From contig CAVXHI010000010.1 in assembly GCA_963761655.1 (NCBI GenBank), positions 124,001 through 188,000 on the forward strand: a DNA stretch of 64,000 bases. The letters run 5' to 3'. The position numbers and the translations under genes were made by a program. The notes below the pieces were generated by a model, which saw nothing but the letters and a program-made list of their open reading frames with translations, did not search any database and had not been told where the DNA came from. This DNA is from RYN-122 sp963761655 (lineage in GTDB: Bacteria; Actinomycetota; Actinomycetes; Mycobacteriales; SCTD01). Position 1 is the stretch's first letter, and the number at the start of each line of letters is the position of its first letter. This document shows, in pieces, positions 26,598 through 34,902 of this stretch.

Positions 26598-27116
26598 CTA
26601 CCTGCGGACGTCGCGCCGGGGCGCGCGGTCCGGCGTCCCGGCGGGGCGGCGTCCTGCACCGTCCATCCGCACCTTGGCCGCGAGGGCGTCGTCGCCGTCG
26701 AGCGCCGGTCCGTAGGCCAGGGCCTGGAGCTTCGGGCCGTCCGCCTCGAGCAGGTCGTGCACCTCGCCGAGCACCCCGTCGAGGCCGCGGTCGGACAGCG
26801 CCTCGAGCGGGAGGGACCCGACGAGGAACAGGTCCCCGACGTCGTCGGTGGCGTAGTGCACGGTCCGCAGCCCGAGGTTGCGGCGCAGCAGGTGGGCGTG
26901 GACCCGGCCTGTGTCGGCCCCGGTGATCATGTGCATGACGAAGGCCTCGAGCTGCACCGCCTGCTCCCCCGCGACGAGCCACAGCCAGGTCCGGGGGCGC
27001 TTGGCGCCGTGCAGCTCGACGACGTACGCCCCGGCCTCGACCCGCTCGAACGGGACGGCGAGCTCGGTCAGCAGGTGGAGCAGCTTCCCGTCGAGGTGCC
27101 AGACGGTGCCGTTCAC
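26598..27116 (-). CDS. YbjN domain protein, second copy
   Basis: A 172-residue YbjN-family protein (type III secretion chaperone-like fold). The stretch LLRRNLGLRTVHYATDDVGD and VGSLPLEALSDRGLDGVLGE align with the other YbjN copy just upstream, from which it probably arose by tandem duplication. The GTG start overlaps that gene's stop (GTGA). The C-terminal 20 residues are Arg/Pro-rich. The function of YbjN proteins next to mshA is not settled. Confidence 0.82.
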   Translation of the reverse strand: MNGTVWHLDGKLLHLLTELAVPFERVEAGAYVVELHGAKRPRTWLWLVAGEQAVQLEAFVMHMITGADTGRVHAHLLRRNLGLRTVHYATDDVGDLFLVGSLPLEALSDRGLDGVLGEVHDLLEADGPKLQALAYGPALDGDDALAAKVRMDGAGRRPAGTPDRAPRRDVRR

Positions 27117-27610
27117 GCGTCCGGGCTGGCGAACCGGGCGAAGGCCGCCAGGTTCGCGGTCGACTCGCCGTTCTTCTCGCGCCAGGCCCACTCCCGCTTG
27201 ATCGAGCCGGCGAACCCGAGCTCGAGCAGGGTGTCGAAGGTGGAGTCGGCGTACTCGAGGACGGCGCCGAGGATGCGGTCGACCTCGTCGGGGGTGATCG
27301 ACGGCAGGGGCAGCCGCCCCACGAGGTAGACGTCGCCGACGGCGTCCATCGAGAAGGCCACGGCGTACATGCGGGCGTTCCGGCGCAGCAGGAAGCGCTG
27401 GAACTCCTCGTGGTTCTCGTCGGGCTTGCGGCAGACGAACGCCTCGACGAGCAGCGAGTGCGCCCCGGCGACCAGCCAGACGTTGGTGAAGAGCTTGTGC
27501 GTGCCGGGGAGCTTGACGAAGAACGAGCCCTCGGACGGCGAGTGGAAGTCGAGGGCGTTCTCGAGCAGGGCACCCTCGATCACCCCGTGGATCTCACTGT
27601 GGACGGTCAC
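27113..27610 (-). CDS. YbjN domain protein, first copy
   Basis: A 165-residue YbjN protein that starts with GTG overlapping the mshA stop codon. Characteristic segments are FLLRRNARMYAVAFSMDAVG and VGRLPLPSITPDEVDRILGA. A YbjN gene directly follows mshA in mycobacteria too, so this is a conserved pair; the second tandem copy is the difference here. No enzymatic motif is present; a chaperone or regulatory role is inferred from the fold. Confidence 0.87.
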   Translation of the reverse strand: MTVHSEIHGVIEGALLENALDFHSPSEGSFFVKLPGTHKLFTNVWLVAGAHSLLVEAFVCRKPDENHEEFQRFLLRRNARMYAVAFSMDAVGDVYLVGRLPLPSITPDEVDRILGAVLEYADSTFDTLLELGFAGSIKREWAWREKNGESTANLAAFARFASPDA

Positions 27611-28860
27611 GAGACCGCAGCCTGCCGTGCCCGCTCGGCGAGCGCACTCCGGTAGGTGGTGAGCAGCCCCGACGCCGTCCGGCCCCAGGAGAAGCCGGCG
27701 GCGTGCTCGACGGCGCCCAGGGACAGCAGCGGGCGCTCGCGGACGGCCCGGGTGAGCGCGGCGGCCCAGTCGTCGGAGGAGTGCCCGGGCACCAGGATCC
27801 CGCTGACGCCGTCGCGGACGGTGGTGCGCAGGCCGCCGACGTCGGTGGCGACGACGGGCGTGCCGCACGCCTGGGCCTCGAGGGCCACCAGGCCGAACGA
27901 CTCGTTGTGCGAGGGGACGGCGACGACGTCGGCCGCGGCGTACCAGTCCCGGAGGCGGTCGCGGCCCGACGGGGCCTCGAACCGGACCGGGAGGTCGAGC
28001 TCGGCGGCGAGCGCCCGGAGCAGCTCGGGCTCGCCGCCGCCGTTGCCGCTCGGACCGCCGACGACCGCGACGACCGTCCGCGCGCGCAGGGCGGGGTCGA
28101 GGCGGGCGGCGGCCCGGAGCAGCACGTCGGGCGCCTTGAGAGGCTGCAGGCGCCCGACGAACAGCAGCAGGACGGCGTCGGGCGGGACGCCGATGCTCGT
28201 CCTGGCACTCGTGGCCTCTCCCGGCCGGAAGTGCTCCAGGTCGACGCCGGGCGCCACGGTCACGACCCGGCGGGCGTCGGCGTCGTACAGCTCGACCAGC
28301 TCGCGGGCCTCGTCGGCCGTGTTCGCGACCAGGCGGTCGGCGGCGGCCACGACCTGCTCCTCGCCGACGACGCGGCGCAGCGGCTCGGGTGCGTCCCCGA
28401 CCGCGAGCGCGAGGTTCTTGACCTTGGCCAGGGTGTGCGCGGTGTGGACGAGCGGGACGTCCCAGCGCTCGGTCGCCAGCCAGCCGACCTGCCCCGACAG
28501 CCAGTAGTGCGAGTGGACGACGTCGTAGAAGCCGGGCTCGTGCCGGGCCTCGGCGCGCAGGACGCCGGAGGTCAGCGCGCACAGCTGCGACGGCAGGTCC
28601 TCCTTGCTCATCCCCTCGAACGGGCCCGCCGTGAGGTGGTGCACCGTCACGCCGGGGACGACCTCGACCGACGGCGGCAGGTCCGAGCTCGTCGCCCGGG
28701 TGAAGACCTCGACCTCGACGCCGAGGTCGGCGAGCCGCTTGCTGGTCTCGAGGACGTAGACGTTCATGCCGCCGGCGTCGCCCGTGCCGGGCTGCTCGAG
28801 CGGGGACGTGTGGACCGAGAGCACGGCGATGCGACGCGGGTGCAACGTGGACAGGTTCAC
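27607..28860 (-). CDS. mshA: D-inositol-3-phosphate glycosyltransferase MshA
   Basis: A GT4 enzyme that joins UDP-GlcNAc to 1D-myo-inositol-3-phosphate, the first step of mycothiol synthesis. VHTSPLEQPGTGDAGGMNVY binds the substrates, HSHYWLSGQVGWL and FVGRLQPLKAPDVLLRAA are family hallmarks, and SHNESFGLVALEAQACG is the E-x7-E motif. The GTG at 28858-28860 is preferred over the ATG at 28897-28899 because GAGAGGT lies five bases before it. Two YbjN genes follow with coupled starts. Confidence 0.95.
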   Translation of the reverse strand: MNLSTLHPRRIAVLSVHTSPLEQPGTGDAGGMNVYVLETSKRLADLGVEVEVFTRATSSDLPPSVEVVPGVTVHHLTAGPFEGMSKEDLPSQLCALTSGVLRAEARHEPGFYDVVHSHYWLSGQVGWLATERWDVPLVHTAHTLAKVKNLALAVGDAPEPLRRVVGEEQVVAAADRLVANTADEARELVELYDADARRVVTVAPGVDLEHFRPGEATSARTSIGVPPDAVLLLFVGRLQPLKAPDVLLRAAARLDPALRARTVVAVVGGPSGNGGGEPELLRALAAELDLPVRFEAPSGRDRLRDWYAAADVVAVPSHNESFGLVALEAQACGTPVVATDVGGLRTTVRDGVSGILVPGHSSDDWAAALTRAVRERPLLSLGAVEHAAGFSWGRTASGLLTTYRSALAERARQAAVS

Positions 28861-28922
28861 GGTCCACCTCTCGGTCTGGGGTCCGGACGACCCAACCATG
28901 CCCGTTCCGGCATGCTTCCCGC

Positions 28923-29651
28923 ATGCGGACAGCGGTGGTCACAGGGGCGAGCAGCGGCATCGGGGCGGCGACGGCCCTGCGGCTGGCCGCCGAGGGCTGG
29001 ACGGTCGTCGCGGCGGCCCGCCGGCTGGACCGGCTGGGGGCGCTCTCGGCGCAGCACCCGGGCATCCGCCCGCAGGCCCTCGACGTCACCGACCCCCGCT
29101 CGGTCGAGCAGCTGGCCGACGCCGTGGAGGCGTGCGACCTCGTGGTGGCCAACGCCGGTGGCGCCCTGGACCTCGCGCCCCTGGAGACCGCCGACGTCGA
29201 CGCCTGGGCCCGGATGTACGACCTCAACGTCCTCGGCACGGTCCGGACGGTCCAGGCGCTGCTCCCGCAGCTGCGTGCCTCCCGCGGCCAGGTCGTCATG
29301 ACCGGCTCGACCGCCGGGCGCTGGGCCTACGAGAACGGGGGCGGCTACGTCGCGGCGAAGTTCGCGGTCAGGGCGCTGCGCGAGGTGCTGCGGCTCGAGA
29401 CGGTGTCCTACGGGGTCCGCGTCAGCGAGGTCGCGCCCGGGATGGTGCAGACCGAGGAGTTCAGCCTCACCCGGTTCGCCGGTGACCGGGAGAAGGCCGA
29501 CGCGGTCTACGCCGGCGTCGACGCCCTGACCGCCGACGACGTCGCCGACGCCATCGTCTGGGTCGCGTCCCGGCCGGCCCACGTGAACATCGACCTCGTC
29601 CAGCTGACGCCGCAGCAGCAGGCGGCGTCCTACAAGGTCGACCGCCGGTAG
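28923..29651 (+). CDS. Short-chain dehydrogenase/reductase
   Basis: A 242-residue classical SDR: TGASSGIGAATAL binds the cofactor, NAGG and MTGSTAG carry the structural Asn and catalytic Ser, and GGGYVAAKFAV holds the Tyr-x3-Lys pair. ARRLDR after strand 2 suggests NADP(H). It resembles YdfG-type 3-hydroxy acid dehydrogenases. It is divergent from mshA. A palindromic repeat (copy A) lies 13 bp beyond its stop, between it and the methyltransferase gene. Confidence 0.9.
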   Translation: MRTAVVTGASSGIGAATALRLAAEGWTVVAAARRLDRLGALSAQHPGIRPQALDVTDPRSVEQLADAVEACDLVVANAGGALDLAPLETADVDAWARMYDLNVLGTVRTVQALLPQLRASRGQVVMTGSTAGRWAYENGGGYVAAKFAVRALREVLRLETVSYGVRVSEVAPGMVQTEEFSLTRFAGDREKADAVYAGVDALTADDVADAIVWVASRPAHVNIDLVQLTPQQQAASYKVDRR

Positions 29652-29664
29652 GTGCCCGGCGTCA

Positions 29665-29726
29665 TGATCGACGGATGCTCGAACAGCGATCCGCACGCCG
29701 GGCGCTGTCCCAGGCTCCGTTGATCA
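29665..29726. repeat. 62-bp imperfect palindromic repeat, copy A
   Basis: Inverted relative to copy B at 2664-2725 and of the same length. It starts TGATCGACGGATGCTCG and ends GGCTCCGTTGATCA; the arms pair over about 23 bp, with GAACAGC facing GCTGTCC next to the loop. It sits between two same-direction genes, ten bases before the methyltransferase GTG, where a hairpin could affect expression. Confidence 0.8.
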
Positions 29727-29736
29727 ACGGTTCCGC

Positions 29737-30558
29737 GTGAGCCCCAAGCGCTACGCGGCCGGCCGCGCCCGCACCCTGGGCCTGCCCACCCGCGGGACGA
29801 CGGCGCCGAACCGGCTGCGGCGGGTCGACCGGTGGCTGGCCGCGGTCCACGGGGAGCTCCTGCGCAGCGCGGAGACGCCGCTGGTGGTCGACCTCGGGTA
29901 CGGCGCCACCCCCGTCACGGCGGTCGAGCTGCGGGAGCGGCTGTCGGCGGTCCGGCCCGACGTCGAGGTGGTGGGCCTGGAGATCGACCCGTCGCGGGTG
30001 GCCGACGCGCAGCACGCGACCCGGCCCGGCCTGTCGTTCCGGCGGGGCGGCTTCGAGCTGGCCGGGCTGCGTCCCGTCGTCGTCCGGGCGCTGAACGTCC
30101 TGCGCCAGTACGACGAGGCCGCCGCCGCAGAGGCCTGGCAGACCCTGCTGGCCGGGCTCGCCCCCGGAGGCCTGCTGGTGGAGGGCACCTGCGACGAGCT
30201 GGGGCGGCGCGCCGCCTGGGTGGCCCTCACCGCCGACGGGCCGCAGACGCTGACCCTGGCCGCGCACCTGCCGACCCTGGACCGGCCGTCGTCGCTGGCC
30301 GAGCGGCTGCCGAAGGCCCTCATCCACCACAACGTCCCCGGCGAGCCCGTGCACGCGCTCCTGGCGCAGCTGGACGACGCCTGGGACCGGTCCGCCCCGT
30401 TCGCGACGTACGGGCCGCGTCAGCGGTGGGTGGCGGCCTGCGGGCTCCTGGACGGCGTCGACGCGCGCCGGGCCCGGTTCGGGGAGCTCACCGTCCCCTG
30501 GGAACGGGTCCGGACAGCAGGAGAGGCCGTCCCCCGCAGCGGGGACGGCCTCTCCTGA
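29737..30558 (+). CDS. Class I SAM-dependent methyltransferase-like protein
   Basis: A 273-residue Rossmann protein. VVDLGYGATPVTAVEL is the SAM-binding motif I, VVGLEIDPSRVADA is motif II with acidic residue, and ALNVLRQYDEAAA is the post-I region. The substrate is unknown. The gene lies near mshA in several actinobacteria as I recall, which suggests a core role. The last 13 codons are part of a perfect inverted repeat (30519-30556) that probably is the terminator, an unusual use of coding sequence. Confidence 0.8.
   Translation: MSPKRYAAGRARTLGLPTRGTTAPNRLRRVDRWLAAVHGELLRSAETPLVVDLGYGATPVTAVELRERLSAVRPDVEVVGLEIDPSRVADAQHATRPGLSFRRGGFELAGLRPVVVRALNVLRQYDEAAAAEAWQTLLAGLAPGGLLVEGTCDELGRRAAWVALTADGPQTLTLAAHLPTLDRPSSLAERLPKALIHHNVPGEPVHALLAQLDDAWDRSAPFATYGPRQRWVAACGLLDGVDARRARFGELTVPWERVRTAGEAVPRSGDGLS
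30519..30556. terminator. Perfect 16-bp hairpin, probable bidirectional terminator
   Basis: AGGAGAGGCCGTCCCC (30519-30534), loop CGCAGC, and GGGGACGGCCTCTCCT (30541-30556) form an uninterrupted 16-bp stem. It lies between the convergent methyltransferase and ssgB-like genes and overlaps the methyltransferase stop codon at 30556-30558, so the final residues GEAVPRSGDGLS are encoded by the hairpin. Confidence 0.8.
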
Positions 30559-30571
30559 CGGGGTGCGGGGA

Positions 30572-30994
30572 CTACTCGGACAGCAGCAGGGCGAGCTCGG
30601 CGTCGAGGTCGACGACCTCCTCCTCGGAGCCCGTCGGCACCGCGAGGTAGGTCTGCTGGAGGAACTCGACGAGGGCGTCGCGGTCGATCTCGAACAGGGC
30701 CGAGCCGGAGGGGGAGGCCATCGCCAGGTTGACGACGCGGGCGCCACCGGAGGCGGACGGCCACACGCGGACGTCGCCCTCGCCGACCGTCGTGGCGACG
30801 CCGTCGGTGAGCAGCTGCCGGGCGAACATCCACTCGACGGTGCCGTCGCCGTCGGCGCCGGTCTGGAAGGCGACGCGGACGGCCCACGGGTCGGCCGACT
30901 CGTAGCGCAGGCCGGCGAGCACGGGGAGCGAGGGACCGCCGGGGACGACGAGGCGGAGCTCGAGCTCGGTCTGGACGGAGGCGATGCGGGTCAT
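30572..30994 (-). CDS. SsgA/SsgB-family sporulation and cell-division regulator
   Basis: A 140-residue protein closely resembling SsgB, which helps recruit FtsZ to sporulation septa in Streptomyces. Family landmarks are LPVLAGLRYESADPWAVRV, VEWMFARQLL, GDVRVWPSA and the C-terminal DLDAELALLLSE. SsgA-like proteins occur only in morphologically complex actinobacteria. It is monocistronic; a GAGGGA sequence lies nine bases before the ATG. Together with RsiG and the diguanylate cyclase in this window it points to a developmental programme. Confidence 0.93.
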   Translation of the reverse strand: MTRIASVQTELELRLVVPGGPSLPVLAGLRYESADPWAVRVAFQTGADGDGTVEWMFARQLLTDGVATTVGEGDVRVWPSASGGARVVNLAMASPSGSALFEIDRDALVEFLQQTYLAVPTGSEEEVVDLDAELALLLSE

Positions 30995-31189
30995 GTCGGA
31001 GTCCCTCGGGTCGGTGGTGCTGCTGCGGTGTGCGGCGACACCCGGAGCAACGAGGCCCGGCCGGGGGAGACACGGGCAGCCACGACTCTCACCCCAGCGG
31101 GTGACGCGCAGAACGGGGCAGAGCCGGACACATCCCGGCGTACTGGCGGGGTACTCGTCCCCGCATGACGATCCGACAGGAGCTCCCCC

Positions 31190-31435
31190 GTGGCTGACGA
31201 CCTGGTCCTGCTGCGCGGCGGCAGCCGCGACGGCGAGTCGACGACCGTGGCCGACGGCGTGCGCCGGCTGCTCGCCGCCTCGGTCGCCCCCGGCCTCATC
31301 GACGTCTACGAGGCGAACGGCGAGACCCAGCACGTGCCGGGCAACGACACCGACGCCCTCGTGTTCGTCCACGCCGGGCAGGAGCCGGTGGGCGACACCG
31401 CCCCCGAGATGCTCCACCCGCCGCAGGGCCACTGA
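31190..31435 (+). CDS. Small hypothetical protein, 81 residues
   Basis: A small acidic soluble protein (ADDLVLLRGGSRDGESTTV, VAPGLIDVYEANGETQHVPG) with GTG start preceded by AGGAG at seven-base spacing, which supports translation. There is no signal or membrane helix. It converges with the DUF916-like gene, 13 bp apart. I recognise no family; the upstream 195 bp separate it from the divergent ssgB-like gene and hold both promoters. Confidence 0.6.
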   Translation: MADDLVLLRGGSRDGESTTVADGVRRLLAASVAPGLIDVYEANGETQHVPGNDTDALVFVHAGQEPVGDTAPEMLHPPQGH

Positions 31436-31448
31436 CAGCCGGGCGCCA

Positions 31449-32471
31449 CTAGGACGGCGCGGGACGCCGCCGCAGCACCACCAGCACCAGCCCGGCCACC
31501 AGCAGCACCACGGCCACGCTCGCGGCCGCGACCACGAGCACGAAGGTCTTCGACACACCACTCGAGCCCGAGCGGACCCCGTCCGCCTGGACGCCCTGAC
31601 CGGCAGCGCCGGCCTGTCCCTGCCCGGGCGGGGCCAGCGTGGCTTCGCCCGAGAAGCTGACCGGCGTCAGGCCCGCCGCCGTGAGCCCGACCGTGATCCG
31701 GTACGACCCCGGCACCAGCGCCTCGGGCCAGCGGACCGGGTAGTGCAGGGGGTCGCCGGGCAGCAGGGTGTCCAGCGCGCGCCGCTCGGTCCGGTCGTAG
31801 CCGGCTCGCTGGACGCGCACCGTCATCTGCGGGCGGGCCAGCCGCCGGCCGGTGTTGTCGAGGCCGACGACGACGACCGGACTGCCCGTGCCGGCGAGCG
31901 GCTCCAACGCCGCGCCCCGGACGGCGAGGGCTGTCGGGGCCGGCCCGGCGACCCGAACGAGCGCCCCGATGACCGAGCGGCCGACCGTGGTGACCTGGAG
32001 GGGTCCGGCACTGCCGGCCGATCCCTGGACGTCCTGGAACGCGAGCCCGGCCAGGTGGTCACCCGGCGTCGCGCCGGCCGGGACCTGGACTGTGAAGGGG
32101 ACGACCACCCGGCCGCCGGAGGGCACGGTGACCCGGGAGGAGCCCAGGCGGATCCAGTCCGCCGCGTCGGACGACGGGGCGCCCGCGTCGCGGTAGGACG
32201 CTCCGGAGGCGTCGGCGGTGACGGCGTCCACGGCGGAGACCGCGTAGGTGGCGTCCCGGCTCTCGCCGTTGGTGACCACGACACCGTTGGCCAGCCGGCT
32301 TCCGGGCGCGGTGGACCAGGTGAAGTAGGAGCTCTCGGCCCCCAGCTCGGAGGTCGGGCGCTCAGGCGACAGGCTGATGCCGCCTCCGGGTGTCTGTCCC
32401 ACGGCTGCGGCGCCGCCCGTCCCGAGGAGGACGAGCGACGCCGCGAGCAGCGTGCAGGCAGTGCGGGTCAG
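31449..32471 (-). CDS. DUF916-like, membrane-anchored partner of WxL protein
   Basis: A 340-residue protein with signal peptide (RTACTLLAASLVLLGTGGAA), a beta-sandwich domain (ISLSPERPTSELGAESSYFT, VVVPFTVQVPAGATPGDHLA), a second domain and one C-terminal helix followed by LRRRPAPS. This is the layout of WxL-interacting proteins (DUF916 and DUF3324). The only start giving a full signal peptide is CTG at 32469-32471, seven bases after AGGAG; no ATG/GTG/TTG is available there. It follows the WxL-like gene by 13 bp and likely anchors it. Confidence 0.78.
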   Translation of the reverse strand: MTRTACTLLAASLVLLGTGGAAAVGQTPGGGISLSPERPTSELGAESSYFTWSTAPGSRLANGVVVTNGESRDATYAVSAVDAVTADASGASYRDAGAPSSDAADWIRLGSSRVTVPSGGRVVVPFTVQVPAGATPGDHLAGLAFQDVQGSAGSAGPLQVTTVGRSVIGALVRVAGPAPTALAVRGAALEPLAGTGSPVVVVGLDNTGRRLARPQMTVRVQRAGYDRTERRALDTLLPGDPLHYPVRWPEALVPGSYRITVGLTAAGLTPVSFSGEATLAPPGQGQAGAAGQGVQADGVRSGSSGVSKTFVLVVAAASVAVVLLVAGLVLVVLRRRPAPS

Positions 32472-32484
32472 AGCAGTGCTCCTG

Positions 32485-33561
32485 TCAGGGCCCGGTCACC
32501 AGGGAGACGACCCAGGTGGACGAGTAGTTGCCCTTGTAGGCCTTTGCCGGCAGGGCGATCGAGAAGCCGGGTGTGATGGTCTGGTTGCCCATCCCGCTGT
32601 CCGCGGCAGCGGCGAACACCCTCGTCGCGGAGGCACCCAGGATACCCGTGAGCGTGCTGTTCACCGCCGGGGCGCAGTCGACGCCGGCCGCGCAGACGCC
32701 TGCAGCCGGGGAGGTGAAGGTGACGGCCGAGCCCGGCAGCGCCTTGCCAGCGCTGTTGGTGAACGGCGTCGCGGCGATCTGCACGTTCCAGCCGGCGCCG
32801 GTGCCGCGCGCGTCGCTGACGAGCAGCGGGAGGCTGCCGGTCGCGGTCTTGTTGCCGCCGTCGAGCGTGACGCCGCTGATCGTCGGTGCGCCAGGAGCGG
32901 CGCCGAAGCCGATCTCACCGCCCTGCACGTTGAGGGGGGCGGTGACCACCGGGTCGGGCACGGTGACCTCGACACCGAAGACCGCGTCCTCACGCGGCCC
33001 CTCCCAGCCCTCGATGATGTCGACCGGGTAGATGTTGTAGGACGCGCCACTGGCGTAGTCCGTCGACGTCGTCGCCCAGCTGAGGTTGGTAGACGCGCAC
33101 TGACCGTTGCCTGCCTGCTGCTCGACCTGCACGAGCAGTCCGTACTTCGTCCCCGCGACCACCGACGGCGCGTCGGCGTCCGCGAACGTCAGCCGCTTGA
33201 CGACCTGGTCGCCGGAGACGGAGCTGTAGCCGGTGGCTCCGAGGTCGGTCTTCGGCTTCCCGCTGGCCGTCACGTCCGTGATCCGGTAACGGACCACGCA
33301 GGTGGCGTTCACGGTCGACAGCACCGCGGTGGCGGCAGCGACGCGGCCGGAGTGCTCCGCCACGAACGTCTGCGCCAGCGTCCACACCGCGGGGATCGGC
33401 TTCGAGCTGAGCTGCCCGGTCACCTTGCTCGACAGGTTGCCGGCGTCCGGCAGGGTGCCTCCGGCGGAGGCGGCGCTGCCGAGTGCGGTCGCGGCGAGCA
33501 TTCCGGCAAGGCCGAGCACGGCGGTGGCGGCGCGCGACCTGCGGATCAGGGTGCGGCTCAT
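32485..33561 (-). CDS. WxL-like cell-surface protein
   Basis: A 358-residue exported protein with a 33-residue signal peptide ending SAASA. The C-terminal region has TGAGWNVQIAATPF and ends YSSTWVVSLVTGP, matching the two WxL motifs of Gram-positive peptidoglycan-binding surface proteins in degenerate form (W-N-V, W-V-V-S-L). An N-terminal beta domain (about 40-190) has four cysteines. GGAGG lies six bases before the ATG. Paired with the DUF916-like gene downstream, it forms a minimal WxL locus, better known from Firmicutes. Confidence 0.8.
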   Translation of the reverse strand: MSRTLIRRSRAATAVLGLAGMLAATALGSAASAGGTLPDAGNLSSKVTGQLSSKPIPAVWTLAQTFVAEHSGRVAAATAVLSTVNATCVVRYRITDVTASGKPKTDLGATGYSSVSGDQVVKRLTFADADAPSVVAGTKYGLLVQVEQQAGNGQCASTNLSWATTSTDYASGASYNIYPVDIIEGWEGPREDAVFGVEVTVPDPVVTAPLNVQGGEIGFGAAPGAPTISGVTLDGGNKTATGSLPLLVSDARGTGAGWNVQIAATPFTNSAGKALPGSAVTFTSPAAGVCAAGVDCAPAVNSTLTGILGASATRVFAAAADSGMGNQTITPGFSIALPAKAYKGNYSSTWVVSLVTGP

Positions 33562-33762
33562 GAGGTCCTCCAGGGGGACGCGGCTCGTGGGCGCTGGGTG
33601 CGCACCTGCGACGAGGCCGTCGTCGTCGTCGCCGACTCTCGGGCAGACGCCTGGCGGACACGATGGTCATCGCGGGTCCGTCTCGTCAGGCGCCGTCGTC
33701 AGGTCGCGTCCGATTTGCATGACCCGTTCGGGTGAGGCCCTCGACGGACCGTGAAGAGGCGG

Positions 33763-34516
33763 CTACGGACCGCTCAGTAACTCGCCCACCAGGACCCGCA
33801 GCCGGGTCCGCTCCCGCACCACCGCGCCCGGCCGGTCGAACACCACGAGCCGGGCGCGCGGCAGGACGGCGGCGAGGTCTCGGGCGACCTGGGCGGGGTG
33901 CAGCGGGTCGCCCTCCTGGGCCAGCAGCAGTACCTCGGCCGTGACGGCGCCCAGCACCGAGCGGTCGGCCACCGGGACGGCGTCGGGCAGCGCGCGCACG
34001 ACGTCGGAGAACCCGGGCGACGCCGCCAGGTGCGCGGCCCGGGCGGCGAGGTACTGCCGCACGCCCGGGACGTCGTGCAGGTCGGCGGGCAGCTCCTCGG
34101 CCACCAGGGCGGCGGCGGTCTCCGCGTCCCCGGCGTCGAGGGCGTCGGCGAGCGCGACCCGGCTGCGGACGGCGGCGTCGTCGCGCGGCCGGTCCAGGGC
34201 CGCGGGCAGCAGCAGCACGACCCGCGCGAACCGGTCCGGCCGGCGGGCCAGCAGCGACAGCAGCGCGCCTGCCCCCATCGACACCCCGAGCGCCTGCGTG
34301 GCGCCGGCGTCGTCGGCGACCTGCTCGAGGTCGCGGCCCAGGACGTCGTAGTCGAGGCGCGGGCCGGCCGGGACGCCGCCGTGGCCGCGGGCCACCGGGA
34401 AGACCCGGGTGCCCGGGACCCCGCCGACCAGCGGGCGCGTCTCGGCCGAGGAGGCCCCGAGCCCGTGCGCGACGACGGTGACCGGCAGGCCGCGTGCCGG
34501 TGACGAGCGGGGTCAC
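33763..34516 (-). CDS. Alpha/beta-hydrolase (one frame break)
   Basis: The GTG start (34514-34516) opens MTPLVTGTRP; one extra base near 34490 shifts the frame, after which VTVVAHGLGASS, RGHGG, the nucleophile elbow ALGVSMGAGALLSLL, and LLAQEGDPLHPAQ follow, giving about 250 residues. Its start overlaps the stop of the DUF2516 gene. The canonical C-terminal catalytic His is not obvious (VFDRPGAV instead), so activity is uncertain. The break is probably a sequencing error, since both frames encode conserved sequence. Confidence 0.75.
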
Positions 34517-34813
34517 CCGTAGGGGCCGCTGCCCGGGCGCATGCCGCGCACGGCGGGCTTCACGTCGACGAGGTACACGATGCAGGCGACCGCGACGACG
34601 GCGCCGACCAGGCCGAGCACGCCGACGCCGAGCAGGCAGGCCAGCACCGACGACGCCGGTGATGCCGAGCCAGGCCGGCTTGGTGAGCTTGCCCGCCGCC
34701 GGGAAGGCGGGCGCGGACTGGCGCAGGCAGTCGACGAAGGCGCAGACCGCGAGCACCAGCAGCCCGAGGTCCAGCACGAACAGCAGCAGCGACGACGGGT
34801 CCAGGAGGGTCAC
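34513..34813 (-). CDS. DUF2516 small membrane protein (one frame break)
   Basis: About 99 residues with two membrane helices: LLLFVLDLGLLVLAVCAFVD, then AAGKLTKPAWLGITG, the family hallmark, then after a one-base shift near 34645 VLACLLGVGVLGLVGAVVAV and YLVDVKPAVRGM. DUF2516 genes follow hbhA in mycobacteria, as here. It is coupled to the hydrolase gene downstream (GTGA). Function unknown. One extra base explains the break. Confidence 0.78.
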
Positions 34814-34844
34814 CCCTCCAGTCTGCCGGGAGCCCCCGGACAGC

Positions 34845-34882
34845 GCGCGACCCCCGGGCCTCGAGGGCACCGGGGGTCGCGC
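34845..34882 (-). terminator. Terminator after the HbhA-like gene
   Basis: GCGCGACCCCCGG (34845-34857) and CCGGGGGTCGCGC (34870-34882) form a perfect 13-bp stem with a 12-base loop, 20 bp past the stop of the HbhA-like gene and before the DUF2516 start. Confidence 0.75.
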
Positions 34883-34902
34883 GGACTGCGGGAGGGGGCG
34901 TA

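Noticed and set aside
31000..31189. tRNA or small RNA in the ssgB upstream gap
   Set aside because: No cloverleaf-like arms or conserved TTCGAAT-type loop; only promoter-sized spacer and a ribosome-binding site.
33562..33762. ACCCG-TT-CGGGT inverted repeat upstream of the WxL operon as an operator
   Set aside because: Only 5-bp arms, expected by chance at this GC content, and about 170 bp from the start codon.
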